From Micromonospora sp. H61 (lineage in GTDB: Bacteria > Actinomycetota > Actinomycetes > Mycobacteriales > Micromonosporaceae): a DNA stretch of 49,481 bases. Position numbers and translations under genes: made by a program. Below, one piece after another: positions 26,823 to 35,000 of this stretch; position 1 is the first letter of the stretch; each line of letters begins with the position of its first letter. Below the pieces are notes generated by a model, which saw nothing but the letters and a program-made list of their open reading frames with translations, was not told the DNA's origin and ran no database searches. Location of the stretch: assembly GCF_018070325.1 (NCBI RefSeq), contig NZ_JAGPXY010000047.1, forward strand, positions 1 through 49,481. The letters are read 5' to 3'.

Positions 26823-27707
26823 TCAGGGCGTCAGGGCGGTGGCGGACCGGGCGCCGACGCGGGTCACCAGGTAGCCGAAGGCCGCCGCGGTGAAGAACAT
26901 GACGATGCCGTAGACGGCACCCGGGATCGCCATCTGGGTGCTGTTGAGCAGCGCCGGGCTGAGCGCGATGGTGATGGCCAGGGCGCTGTTGTGGATGCCG
27001 ATCTCGAACCCGGCGGCAGTCGCGGCGCTCCGGTCGACACCGGCGAGGCGCGGCACCCCGTACCCGATGGCGAGGCTGAGCAGGTTGAAGGCGAGCACGG
27101 CCAGGCCGACCGAGACGAAGTAGTCGGCGATGTTCTCCCGCTCACCGAGCACCGCGCCGGCGATCACCGCGACGAGCACGACGATGGAGAGGATCCGGAC
27201 CGGACGGTTCAGCCGCTCGGCCAGGTGCGGCATCCGCGCCCGGATGAGCATGCCGATCGCGACCGGGACGAGCACGATGGCGAAGACCTGGAGCACCTTG
27301 TCGAACTGGAGGCCGATGCTCCTGCCGTCGGGCAGGAAGTACGCCGCCGACAGGTTGACCAGGATCGGCAGGGTGAACACGGCGAGCACCGAGTTGATGG
27401 CGGTCAGGGTGATGTTCAGGGCCACGTGCCCGCCGAACAGGTGGCTGTAGAGGTTGGCGGTGGTGCCGCCCGGTGACGCGGCCAGCAGCATCATGCCGAC
27501 GGCCAGCTCGGGTGCCAGGTCGAACGCGAGGACGAGGCAGAAGCAGAGCGCCGGCAGCACCAGCACCTGGCAGACCAGGGCGATGACGGCGGCTCGTGGA
27601 TGGTCGGCCACCCGGCGGAAGTCCGCCATTGTCAGTCCGAGACCCAGACCGAGCATGATGATGCCGAGGGCGACGGGTAGTCCGATCAGAGTCACGGCGG
27701 AGTCCAT
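26823..27707 (-). CDS. Bile acid:sodium symporter (BASS) family membrane protein
   Basis: A 294-residue integral membrane protein with about nine to ten hydrophobic segments. The sequence has the BASS hallmarks: AASPGGTTANLYSHLFGG in the first half and a crossing-helix segment FEIGIHNSALAITIAL in the second. Bacterial members transport organic anions with Na+, including pantoate, pyruvate or taurocholate-like compounds. The ATG at 27707 follows a small palindrome, GTTACC-N4-GGTAAC, that could be an operator. It is divergent from the chitinase gene. The physiological substrate is unknown. Confidence 0.88.
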   Translation of the reverse strand: MDSAVTLIGLPVALGIIMLGLGLGLTMADFRRVADHPRAAVIALVCQVLVLPALCFCLVLAFDLAPELAVGMMLLAASPGGTTANLYSHLFGGHVALNITLTAINSVLAVFTLPILVNLSAAYFLPDGRSIGLQFDKVLQVFAIVLVPVAIGMLIRARMPHLAERLNRPVRILSIVVLVAVIAGAVLGERENIADYFVSVGLAVLAFNLLSLAIGYGVPRLAGVDRSAATAAGFEIGIHNSALAITIALSPALLNSTQMAIPGAVYGIVMFFTAAAFGYLVTRVGARSATALTP

Positions 27708-27718
27708 GGCACAACATC

Positions 27719-27734
27719 GTTACCACCCGGTAAC
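27719..27734. promoter_or_regulatory. Palindrome upstream of the symporter gene
   Basis: GTTACC and GGTAAC with a 4-base spacer lie 12 bases before the symporter ATG on its upstream side. The dyad is a candidate operator; no adjacent regulator gene is visible. Confidence 0.35.
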
Positions 27735-27767
27735 GCCGTCACAATCCCCCATGTGGCTGGACGGCTC

Positions 27768-27796
27768 TTGACCCCGGAGGGTGATCGGCTTAACTT
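27768..27796 (+). promoter_or_regulatory. Promoter candidate for the chitinase gene
   Basis: TTGACC (27768-27773) and TAACTT (27791-27796) are separated by 17 bases. An unusually AT-rich 35-base stretch follows (TTCATCAATCAGATAAG and onward), in contrast to the GC-rich surroundings, and lies just upstream of the chitinase start. Confidence 0.5.
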
Positions 27797-27853
27797 CATC
27801 AATCAGATAAGTGTCTTTACTAATTCTGCTTGATGTCTCGTGGGAGTGTGCCG

Positions 27854-29182
27854 ATGCGACCATTCCGCCACCGCCGTCTCACCGCCGTCGTCGCCCTGGC
27901 GACAGTGCTGGTCACCGCCGCTCCGCCCACCGCCGCCAGCGCCGGTGACAACCACCAGCGCCGGACCGGCTACCACCGGGTCGGCTACTTCACCCAGTGG
28001 GGCATCTACGGCCGGGCCTTCCCGGTCAAGAAGCTCGAAACCTCCGGGGCGGCGAGCCGCCTCACCCACCTCAACTACGCCTTCGGCAACGTCAGCGAGG
28101 ACGGCAGGTGCTATGTGGACGGTGGGCCGGGCGAGGGCGACGCCTGGGCCGACTACCAGCGTCCCGTCCCGGCCGAGGAGAGCGTCGACGGCGTCGCGGA
28201 CGCACCGGGCCAGGCACTCAGCGGCAACTTCGGCCAGCTCGCCAAGCTCAAGGCCAAGCACCCCAAACTGAAGGTGCTGATCTCGTTGGGCGGCTGGAGC
28301 TGGTCGACGTACTTCTCGAACGCGGCCCGCACCGACGCCTCCCGCAAGGCGTTCGTCACGTCCTGCATCGACCTCTACCTCAAGGGGAACCTGCCGGGCA
28401 GCACCCCGGGTGCCGGGGCCGGCGTCTTCGACGGCATCGACCTCGACTGGGAGTGGCCCGGCTCGGAGGGTGAGCCTGGCAACGTCATCCGCCCGGAGGA
28501 CCGGGAGAACTTCACGAAGCTGCTCGCCGAGTTCCGCCGGCAGCTCGACGCGTACGGGCGCACGACCCGCGCGCACCACCCGCTGACCGCGTTCCTGCCG
28601 GCCAGCCCGGCCACCATGGACGCCGGCTACGAGGGCCGCAAGATATTCAAGTACCTGGACTTCGCCACCGTGCAGGGGTACGACTTCCACGGCGGCTGGG
28701 ACGCGCGGGCCAACCAGCAGTCGGCGCTTCGCGTCCCGGCGGGCGCCCCGGACAACCCGGACTTCTCCGTCGAGGTGGCCATCGACGGATGGATCGCCCG
28801 TGGCGCGCCGCGCGACAAGCTGGTGCTCGGCATCCCCTACTACGGTCGCGGCTGGACCGGCATCACCGGCGGCGGCAACGGCCTGTTCCAGCCGGCCACC
28901 GGACCCGCTCCGGCGACGTTCGAGGCCGGGTACGAGGACTACAAGAAGCTGAAGACCCTGGCCGGTAACGGCTACACAGTGCACCGCGACCTGCGCGCCG
29001 GACATGCCTGGTTGTTCGACGGTACGACGTTGTGGACGTACGACGACCCGGCGGTCGTGTTGCAGAAGACGCTCTACATCCGACGGGCCGGCCTGGCCGG
29101 CGCCATGATCTGGTCGCTCGACGGCGACGACGACAACGCCACGCTGACCAAGACGATCGGCCTCGGCCTGACGACCTGGTAG
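27854..29182 (+). CDS. Secreted GH18 chitinase
   Basis: A 442-residue exported endo-type chitinase. The signal peptide has basic MRPFRHRR, a hydrophobic core and the cleavage site TAASA (residue 30). The GH18 catalytic motif DGIDLDWEW (about 193-201) has the catalytic Glu200 in DxxDxDxE, preceded by the SLGGWSW strand (about 144-150). The barrel continues through VQGYDFHGGWD and GAMIWSLDGDD. There is no binding module. The ATG at 27854 is preferred because GGGAG lies seven bases upstream; ATG at 27833 and TTG at 27830 are in frame but lack a site. It degrades chitin released from fungi or arthropods and complements the chitosanase at 43 kb. Confidence 0.93.
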   Translation: MRPFRHRRLTAVVALATVLVTAAPPTAASAGDNHQRRTGYHRVGYFTQWGIYGRAFPVKKLETSGAASRLTHLNYAFGNVSEDGRCYVDGGPGEGDAWADYQRPVPAEESVDGVADAPGQALSGNFGQLAKLKAKHPKLKVLISLGGWSWSTYFSNAARTDASRKAFVTSCIDLYLKGNLPGSTPGAGAGVFDGIDLDWEWPGSEGEPGNVIRPEDRENFTKLLAEFRRQLDAYGRTTRAHHPLTAFLPASPATMDAGYEGRKIFKYLDFATVQGYDFHGGWDARANQQSALRVPAGAPDNPDFSVEVAIDGWIARGAPRDKLVLGIPYYGRGWTGITGGGNGLFQPATGPAPATFEAGYEDYKKLKTLAGNGYTVHRDLRAGHAWLFDGTTLWTYDDPAVVLQKTLYIRRAGLAGAMIWSLDGDDDNATLTKTIGLGLTTW

Positions 29183-29198
29183 CCGTACCCGATCCACC

Positions 29199-29238
29199 CG
29201 GCCCGTCGCCGGCCGACCTCTCGGCCGGCGGCGGGCCG
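29199..29238. terminator. Strong bidirectional terminator after the chitinase gene
   Basis: An 18-base stem (29199-29216 against 29221-29238) with one wobble pair and a CCTC loop fills the 57-base gap between the convergent chitinase and EACC1 genes, followed by TTTA. Confidence 0.8.
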
Positions 29239-29239
29239 T

Positions 29240-29605
29240 TTACCGCTGCACGGGTGTCACCGCGCGCACCGCGGCCTCGATGAGCGCTGTCACCTGGTCC
29301 ATGTCCCGAGCCCGGTGCACGTCCACCTCGGCCGACCATCCGTCGGGCCGGGTGAGTTTCACAGTCACATCGTCGCGGCGGTGGGTCAGCCAGCTGGCGA
29401 TCGCCTGCACCAGCACCATGGCGGTGCCCGCGTCGCTGACCGCCACCCGCAGGACGTCAGTGGTGTCCGCCGACATCCCGTCGGGGGGCGTCGTGGTCAC
29501 CCCCTCCCGCAGCCGATCCTCAGCGCGCAGCCAGGACGCCAGCGAGCGCCGAGCATCGGCGGACGGAAGATCCGGATGGACCGAGAGCATGATCATCTCC
29601 GGCAC
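29240..29605 (-). CDS. EACC1-like (effector-associated constant component 1) small protein
   Basis: A 121-residue protein, preferred GTG start at 29605 with GGAGGAG just upstream (an ATG at 29596 is also possible). The product MPEMIMLSVHPDL, then RSLASWLRAEDRLR, VLRVAVSDAGTAMVLVQAIASWLTHRRDDVTVKL and TRPDGWSAEVDVHRARD matches my recollection of the EACC1 family. In comparative genomics, EACC1 accompanies caspase-, trypsin- or TIR-type effectors and NTPase sensors in proposed actinobacterial immunity systems. Here no such effector lies next to it: neighbours are a chitinase and an M14 peptidase. It may be a solitary remnant, may act with distant partners, or may use the M14 peptidase, which seems less likely because that protein is exported. 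Confidence 0.7.
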   Translation of the reverse strand: MPEMIMLSVHPDLPSADARRSLASWLRAEDRLREGVTTTPPDGMSADTTDVLRVAVSDAGTAMVLVQAIASWLTHRRDDVTVKLTRPDGWSAEVDVHRARDMDQVTALIEAAVRAVTPVQR

Positions 29606-29700
29606 GTCTCCTCCTCCCAGACGACGACAAGCCCACGCCACCATCCTGCCATTCCGCGTCGGGACCGGCACGCCGAGTAGTCAGCAATATCGATCTACCC

Positions 29701-29729
29701 TTGACCGTCGTATCGGCGGTTCATAGGCT
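29701..29729 (+). promoter_or_regulatory. Promoter of the M14 carboxypeptidase gene
   Basis: TTGACC (29701-29706) and TAGGCT (29724-29729) with a 17-base spacer match the actinobacterial housekeeping consensus. The start codon lies about 43 bases downstream. Confidence 0.65.
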
Positions 29730-29771
29730 CCGGCCACTGCGAGGTTGTTCCCGAGAAGGGAAACACGGCTC

Positions 29772-32576
29772 ATGGCCCCATCGATGCGTCAGTTCCGGAT
29801 CGTGCCTGCCAGGCGGCTGGCGAGTGCCGCCACGATCGCGCTCCTGCTCGGCATGGTTCCCCTGCTGGGCGGCACAACGGCCGCGAGCGCCGCCCAGCCC
29901 TCCCGGTGCAGTGACGACCCGACGGCGCGGTTGAGCACGGTGCCTGCCCCGGAGACCGTGCTCGGCTTCCCGCTCGGCGCCGGGCAGGAGCGGGTCGTCA
30001 CCAACGACGAGGTCCGGACCTACCTCGGGGCCGTCGATCGCGCCTCCAACCGGGTCGTCACCGGCGTGATGACCACCAGTGTGCTCGGCCAGCCGTTGCC
30101 GTACGCGGTGGTGTCCAACGAACGCCACGTGCGGCCCGCCGCGCTACGCGAGATCGCCGACGACGTCCGGGACCTGCGCGACCCGCGCCGGACCAGCGCG
30201 CGAACGGCCGCCCGGACGGCGAAGGACAGCCCGGCCATCGTCTGGGTCACCGCGAACGTGCACGGCGGCGAGAAGAGCGGCGCCGACGCGGCACTCAAGA
30301 CGCTGTACGAGCTGGCAGCGGGCCTGTCCTGCGCTGTCGCCCAGCGCAACGACAACCTGGTCACCATCGTCGTCCCCACCCAGAACCCGGACGGCCGCGA
30401 CGCGACCCGCCGGCAGAACGAGTTCGGCTTCGATTTGAACCGGGACTGGTTCGCCCGCACCCAGCAGGAGACCGACGGCAAGCTCGAACTGCTGCGCCGC
30501 TACCCGCCGCAGGTGTTCATCGACGCACACGAGATGGGCGGTCGGCAGTACTTCTTCCCGCCCAACGCCGACCCGATCCACCACGAGATCGCCGGTGAGG
30601 CGGTGGACTGGATCAACCGCATCGGCGAGGCCAACAAGGTCGGCTTCGGCTTCAACGGCGCCTGCGACGACACCGCCTTCACCGAGTGCTACTTCAACTA
30701 CGACACGTACGACATGTTCTTCATGGGCTACGGCGACACGGTGCCCACCACCGGCTTCGGCGCGGCCGGCATGACGTACGAGAAGGGCAGCGCGTCGGCG
30801 GTGGCCGACCGGGTCCAGCAGCAGTTCCACACCCAGTGGTCGACGCTCGGCTGGGCCGCCGCGAACAAGCGCGAGGTGCTGGACGGCTACTTCGACATCT
30901 GGACCGACGCGCTCGCCCAGGGCAGGGCGGGCACCCTCGAACCGAACGAGGTGGTGCAGCCCACAAACGAGGTGCAGTTCCCGGTGCCGGACCTCACCAT
31001 CCGCTCGTACTTCCTGCTGCCCGACCGGCAGCTCGCCGACGTCCGCCAACTCGTCGAGCGACTGCGCCGGATGGACGTCGAGGTGTACGAGGTGCAGAAG
31101 GCGACCCGGGTGCCCACCGTGCGGGTCTTCGGCGGGCGCAGCGCCACCAACGTGACGGTGCCCAAGGGCGCGTACTGGATTCCGATGGACCAGCCGCAGA
31201 AACACTGGATCCAGGCCGTCATGGGCGAGGACCCGTACGTCCCGTTCCCGTACTTCTACGACGTGTCGTCCTGGAGCAACCCGCTGCTGATGGGCGTCAA
31301 CACCATCTACACCGGAGACACCGTCCGGCCGAGGGCCGAACTGGTGCGCAAGGTCTCCGGCGGTCGCACCGGCGCGGCGTGGCCCTGGGGCTCGTACACG
31401 TACCCGCTCGACTCGGCCGCCGCCGCGGAGTTCACCTTCAACCTGCTCGGCCGTGGCGTACCCCTGGTCCGTGACCTCACGACCAGCCGGGTCGCCATCC
31501 CGGCGGCCACTGTGAACCGGACCGTGGACGGGCTGGCCCAATCCCTCGGGGTCACCCTCACCCCGGGCGGTCGGCCCGCCGGCACCCGCCTCGACCTGCC
31601 CGACGTGGGGTTGTTCCAGGGCGCCGGCATCTCCACCACCTCCGGCTCGCACGGCGAAGCCCGCTACGTGCTCGGCAAGCGGTGGGGGCTCGACCTCACA
31701 CCGGTCACCACCGCCGACATCAACGACAACACCGAGGCGTTCACCGGGCGTACCGTGCTGCTGGTGCCGGACGGCAGCAGCGCCACCGGCGGTCTGACCG
31801 CAGCCGGGCAGGCCAACCTACGTGACTGGATCGGCCAGGGCCACACCTACCTCGGGCTGCGCAACGAGGGCACCCGGGTGGCCCGCGCCGCCGGGCTCAC
31901 CTCGACCACGGAGAAGACCAAGCCGGCGGACTACCTGGTGATCGGCTCGCACCTGCGTGTCGACGTCGACCAGGACAGCCCGGTGGCGCTGGGTCGCCCG
32001 GCGGAGGACTTCGAGTTCAACAACAGCGACCCGGTCCTCACCCCGAGCGCCACCGGGACGAACGTGCTCACGTACCCGACGGGTGACACCTTCTGGGCCA
32101 ACGGCTACACAGTCGGGGCGGACACGTTGAAGGGCACGGCGGCCGTCGTCGACGAGCCGACCGGCGCCGGTCGGGCGGTGCTGTTCGCGTTCAATCCGCT
32201 CTTTCGCGCGTACAACGAAAATGGCCTGCACCTGGTCGCCAACGCGCTGCTCTACCCGGCGACCGCCGCGCCCGACGCGCGACGCCCGGCCGGCGTCGAC
32301 GCGGCACGCGCCAGCGCCGCCGCAGCGCCGGTGCCGCCGGACCTGGGCGGCGGCTGGCGGCCGATCACCATCCAGGTGGCGGCCGGCGACCTGGCCCGCA
32401 CCCGGGCGATCGTCGAACGCTTCACCGCCGACGCGCAGGCGTCCGAGAAGAACGGCTCGGCGTACGTCGTGATCCCAAACCCGCAGGGGCTCCAGGTGGA
32501 CGAACACCCGTTCGCAAGAGATCTGGTACGCGCGCTGAACGCCGCCAAGGTGCCGCTGCGGTCGGTGGTGGGCTGA
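29772..32576 (+). CDS. Large secreted M14-family zinc carboxypeptidase
   Basis: A 934-residue exported metallopeptidase. The signal peptide ends TTAASA (residue 40). The M14 zinc site is visible: His and Glu in VHGGEKSG (HxxE), the third ligand in FIDAHEMGG, substrate Arg in FDLNRDWF, and the catalytic Glu in MTYEKGSAS. After the peptidase domain (to about residue 380) come a long region with beta-rich segments and a glutamine-amidotransferase-like stretch (LLVPDGSSATGGLT, AVLFAFNPLFRAYNENGLHLVANALL). This architecture is common in actinobacterial secreted M14 proteins. The ATG at 29772 follows GAAGGG, with another in-frame ATG at 29784. It has its own promoter and a strong terminator, so it is monocistronic. 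It probably trims peptides in the medium. Confidence 0.88.
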   Translation: MAPSMRQFRIVPARRLASAATIALLLGMVPLLGGTTAASAAQPSRCSDDPTARLSTVPAPETVLGFPLGAGQERVVTNDEVRTYLGAVDRASNRVVTGVMTTSVLGQPLPYAVVSNERHVRPAALREIADDVRDLRDPRRTSARTAARTAKDSPAIVWVTANVHGGEKSGADAALKTLYELAAGLSCAVAQRNDNLVTIVVPTQNPDGRDATRRQNEFGFDLNRDWFARTQQETDGKLELLRRYPPQVFIDAHEMGGRQYFFPPNADPIHHEIAGEAVDWINRIGEANKVGFGFNGACDDTAFTECYFNYDTYDMFFMGYGDTVPTTGFGAAGMTYEKGSASAVADRVQQQFHTQWSTLGWAAANKREVLDGYFDIWTDALAQGRAGTLEPNEVVQPTNEVQFPVPDLTIRSYFLLPDRQLADVRQLVERLRRMDVEVYEVQKATRVPTVRVFGGRSATNVTVPKGAYWIPMDQPQKHWIQAVMGEDPYVPFPYFYDVSSWSNPLLMGVNTIYTGDTVRPRAELVRKVSGGRTGAAWPWGSYTYPLDSAAAAEFTFNLLGRGVPLVRDLTTSRVAIPAATVNRTVDGLAQSLGVTLTPGGRPAGTRLDLPDVGLFQGAGISTTSGSHGEARYVLGKRWGLDLTPVTTADINDNTEAFTGRTVLLVPDGSSATGGLTAAGQANLRDWIGQGHTYLGLRNEGTRVARAAGLTSTTEKTKPADYLVIGSHLRVDVDQDSPVALGRPAEDFEFNNSDPVLTPSATGTNVLTYPTGDTFWANGYTVGADTLKGTAAVVDEPTGAGRAVLFAFNPLFRAYNENGLHLVANALLYPATAAPDARRPAGVDAARASAAAAPVPPDLGGGWRPITIQVAAGDLARTRAIVERFTADAQASEKNGSAYVVIPNPQGLQVDEHPFARDLVRALNAAKVPLRSVVG

Positions 32577-32591
32577 CGGAGCCCGCACAGC

Positions 32592-32626
32592 GAAGCGCCC
32601 GTCCCCTCGGCTGGGGCGGGCGCTTC
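32592..32626. terminator. Bidirectional terminator between the M14 and DUF397 genes
   Basis: GAAGCGCCCGTCCCC (32592-32606) pairs with GGGGCGGGCGCTTC (32613-32626), with a single bulged base, in a 64-base gap between convergent genes. Confidence 0.75.
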
Positions 32627-32640
32627 CGTTCGTGCTAGGG

Positions 32641-32832
32641 CTATGACCGCCGGGGGACTTCGGTGACGAACGCCCGCCAGGCCACCGGCCCGAAGACCAG
32701 CGCCGGCCCATCGGGGTCCTTTGAGTCCCGCACGCCCACAACGCCGGGCAGGTTGTCCGCGACCTCGACGCAGTTGCCGCCGCCGGAGCCGCTGCGGGTG
32801 GACTTGCGCCACGTAGCGTCGATCAGGTCCAT
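32641..32832 (-). CDS. DUF397 domain protein
   Basis: A 63-residue protein, almost entirely one DUF397 domain: WRKSTRSGSGGGNCVEVAD, then VGVRDSKDPDGPALVFGPVAWRAFV. It overlaps the end of the upstream DUF5753 regulator gene by ten bases, the standard actinobacterial arrangement. DUF397 proteins are the small partners of these regulators; in Streptomyces a related pair influences antibiotic production and has been described as a toxin-antitoxin-like system. The biochemical role is not settled. Confidence 0.93.
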   Translation of the reverse strand: MDLIDATWRKSTRSGSGGGNCVEVADNLPGVVGVRDSKDPDGPALVFGPVAWRAFVTEVPRRS

Positions 32833-33623
32833 GACGTCACCACTTCCTTCATCAGATCCAGCGACTGCTGGCGGGGTAGCGCCTCGCTGCGAACCATCTC
32901 CCACCTCGACATGAGGGTATCCACATCGTCGTCGCGGTCGATGACGACGCCGCCGAGTTGGTTCTCCATCTCGGCCACCCACTTGTGGTCGGGCAGCCGG
33001 GCCAGGCTGAACGGCCCGGTCAGGCCGACGTGCATGCTGACCTCGTCCGGCAACAGGTGAATGCTGATGTTCGGGCGCTCCGCGAGGGTGGTCAACTGCT
33101 TGATCTGCCCCGCCATGATGTCGCAAAAGTCCGTGCGGGCGCGGCGGAGCACCGCCTCGGCGATGACGGCGACGAAGTGCGGGGCAGTCGCCTTCGTGAG
33201 GGTCTCCTGCCGGCCCATCCGGTGGGCGAGCCGCTTCTCGACCTCGTCGTCGCTCAGCGTGTCGTTGCAGCGGATGACGGCGCGGCCGTAGCTCTCCGTC
33301 TGGAGCAGGCCCGGAACGAGGCTCGGCTGGAAACACCTGAGCTGCGTCGCCGTGCGCTCCGCGTCCAGCCACGGCAGAAACCAGGACGGGGCGCCGAGCT
33401 TGCCCACCATGCGCTCGAACAGCCCGCCGTTCTTGAACGCCCGGTCGGCGCCCTTGATGAAGTCCAACGTCAGCGCCCGCGTCTCGCTCTCCACCGCGCT
33501 GACGTGGGAGGCGCTGAAGCCGGCGCCCCGGCCGAAGGCGTCCTGGGTCATCCCGGAGGCCCCTCGGGCGCGGCGAATTTCGGCCACGATGAACGCGGCG
33601 AGCGGGTGCGGCAAGTCGGCCAT
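32823..33623 (-). CDS. XRE-family regulator with DUF5753 (Scr1-type antitoxin-like)
   Basis: A 266-residue protein. An N-terminal helix-turn-helix (about 8-65: FIVAEIRRARGASGMTQDAFGRGAGFSASHVSAVESETR) is followed by a DUF5753 domain (about 85-260: SWFLPWLDAERTATQLRCFQPSLVPGLLQTESYGRAVI to NQLGGVVIDRDDD). GGGGAG lies six bases before the ATG at 33623; the frame reaches a GTG at 33638. It overlaps the DUF397 gene by ten bases. The DUF5753 domain is predicted to bind and neutralise or be modulated by the DUF397 partner. Actinomycete genomes carry many such pairs, and their specificity is unknown. Confidence 0.93.
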   Translation of the reverse strand: MADLPHPLAAFIVAEIRRARGASGMTQDAFGRGAGFSASHVSAVESETRALTLDFIKGADRAFKNGGLFERMVGKLGAPSWFLPWLDAERTATQLRCFQPSLVPGLLQTESYGRAVIRCNDTLSDDEVEKRLAHRMGRQETLTKATAPHFVAVIAEAVLRRARTDFCDIMAGQIKQLTTLAERPNISIHLLPDEVSMHVGLTGPFSLARLPDHKWVAEMENQLGGVVIDRDDDVDTLMSRWEMVRSEALPRQQSLDLMKEVVTSWT

Positions 33624-33797
33624 TCGGTACTCCCCCACAACTACTCACACCGCTATCCCGGCGTGGAACGCTTCGCCAGCTCGATCCGATCCGGCGAGCG
33701 TTGCCTCAGCGTAGTTGTCTCCACAGCAGAGCGTCAGTAGCGACGCGGCTGGTGGTGGGGGGACAACGAGGTCATGAGTTGTCGGCGGTATAGATCG

Positions 33798-34448
33798 CTA
33801 GTTCTGCTCGTGCGCCGCCTGCCGTGCCAGCAACTTCTCCTTTGCCGCTGGCCAGGCGTCGTCGACGATTGCGTACAGCACCGTGTCACGCCAGGTGCCG
33901 TCCGCCCGGCGCCGGTGCTTGCGCAGTACGCCTTCGCGGGACGCTCCCAATCGCTCGATCGCCTGCTGAGACCGAATATTGTTGATGTCGGTCTGCAGCG
34001 CGACCCGGACCGCGCCGAGGGTTTCGAACGCGAACGTCATCATCGTGAGCTTCGAATCCGTGTTCAGGCCTGATCGCCACCAGGCCCGGCCGAGCCAGGT
34101 GTAGCCGATGGACAGCGCCAACAGGCTGGGCTGCGGGTCGGCGAACGATGTGGTTCCGACGAACTCACCGTTACACGTGTCGATCTGGGCGTAGGGGAGT
34201 CTGGTGCCGGTGGCTCTGGCGGCGAGCGCGGTGGTTATGTGCCGGGTCGCGTCCTCGATGGTGACGGGTTGGAGCAGCGCGCCGCCGGGTGGACTTTGCC
34301 AGCGGAAGACTTCGGCGTCGTCGGGTTCGGTGCCTGCCGCCGCCAGGTAGCCGGGGACATGTTCGAGCGTCAATGGCTCCAGCCGGATTCTTCGACCGGT
34401 GAGGACTGGCAGCGCGTACCAGAGGTGTTCGTGAGCCACGTCGCGCAT
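33798..34448 (-). CDS. GNAT-family N-acetyltransferase (RimJ/RimL-like)
   Basis: A 216-residue acetyl-CoA-dependent transferase. Segments typical of the RimJ/RimL subgroup are VLTGRRIRLEPLTLEHV at the N-terminus, LLALSIGYTWLGRAWWRSGLNTDSKLTMMTFAFETLGAVRVAL (strand 4 and helix, where the acetyl-CoA loop is GRAWWRSG) and NNIRSQQAIERLGASREGVLRKH. The family acetylates N-termini, aminoglycosides or small amines; no substrate is evident. The start codon ATG at 34448 has only a weak ribosome site. Downstream of it on the same strand there is no partner gene. Confidence 0.87.
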   Translation of the reverse strand: MRDVAHEHLWYALPVLTGRRIRLEPLTLEHVPGYLAAAGTEPDDAEVFRWQSPPGGALLQPVTIEDATRHITTALAARATGTRLPYAQIDTCNGEFVGTTSFADPQPSLLALSIGYTWLGRAWWRSGLNTDSKLTMMTFAFETLGAVRVALQTDINNIRSQQAIERLGASREGVLRKHRRRADGTWRDTVLYAIVDDAWPAAKEKLLARQAAHEQN

Positions 34449-34479
34449 GTTTCCACACGATCTTCACGGTCACGATGTG

Positions 34480-34854
34480 GTTTCGTCGAAGCCGGATCGA
34501 CCGACCGGGACGTGCGGCTGCGCGACGCGCACGACGAAGAGGCCGACACCTTCGCGGACGGCCGGGCCGCCACTCTGACGGTCAGCCGACCCGGTGCCGT
34601 GAGCCGGCTGAGGTTTCCCGCCGACGCCGGTCGTCGCGTCACCGTCGAGGTGACGCCGCCAGCCTGCCCGACCGGTGCGGAATTCTGCTCCTGAATGGCC
34701 CGGCCGGCGACACGGTGGAAGTGGCTGCGTCATCGGCGGCACGGGGCGGTTCGAGTCGGGCCCGCTGCCGAAGGGCGGCACGTACACCCTCGTGCTGGAC
34801 CCGTGGGCGGACGACACCGGCTCAGGCACGGTCATCATGCGTCAGGGTCGCTGA
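34480..34854 (+). pseudogene. Frameshifted, 5'-truncated remnant of a secreted-type beta-domain protein
   Basis: Three successive reading frames give a continuous-looking product: ADTFADGRAATLTVSRPG, then RLRFPADAGRRVTVEVTPP and ACPTGAEFCS ending at a stop (34692-34694); LLNGPAGDTVEVA in a second frame; and VIGGTGRFESGPLPKGGTY, TLVLDPWADDTGSGTVIM and RQGR in a third, ending with TGA at 34852-34854. At least two frameshifts separate the parts, and no start is found. The pattern looks like a beta-sandwich domain as in pre-peptidase C-terminal domains or calcium-binding exoproteins. The parent family is not recognised. Confidence 0.6.
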
Positions 34855-34896
34855 CTGCGGCGGCTGTTGTGGGGCCGGCCTTTCCCGGACGAGCGC

Positions 34897-34932
34897 GATG
34901 CCTGTGAGTCATCTTGATGACTCACAGGCATC
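34897..34932. terminator. Perfect 36-base hairpin between convergent units
   Basis: GATGCCTGTGAGTCATC (34897-34913) and its exact complement (34916-34932) are separated only by TT. A 17-base perfect stem with a two-base loop lies between the pseudogene remnant and the arabinofuranosidase gene. It can act as a terminator in both directions. It is less GC-rich than the other terminators here and lacks a U-tract. Confidence 0.7.
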
Positions 34933-35000
34933 ACACACTTCGGGGAGTGCGTCAGGGGCCAACCCGAGCCGCCGTGACCATCGACGCCCTGGCCGATCGG

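Noticed and set aside
29772..32576. M14 peptidase as the effector of the EACC1 gene
   Set aside because: It has a signal peptide, its own promoter and the opposite orientation, so an intracellular effector role is unlikely.
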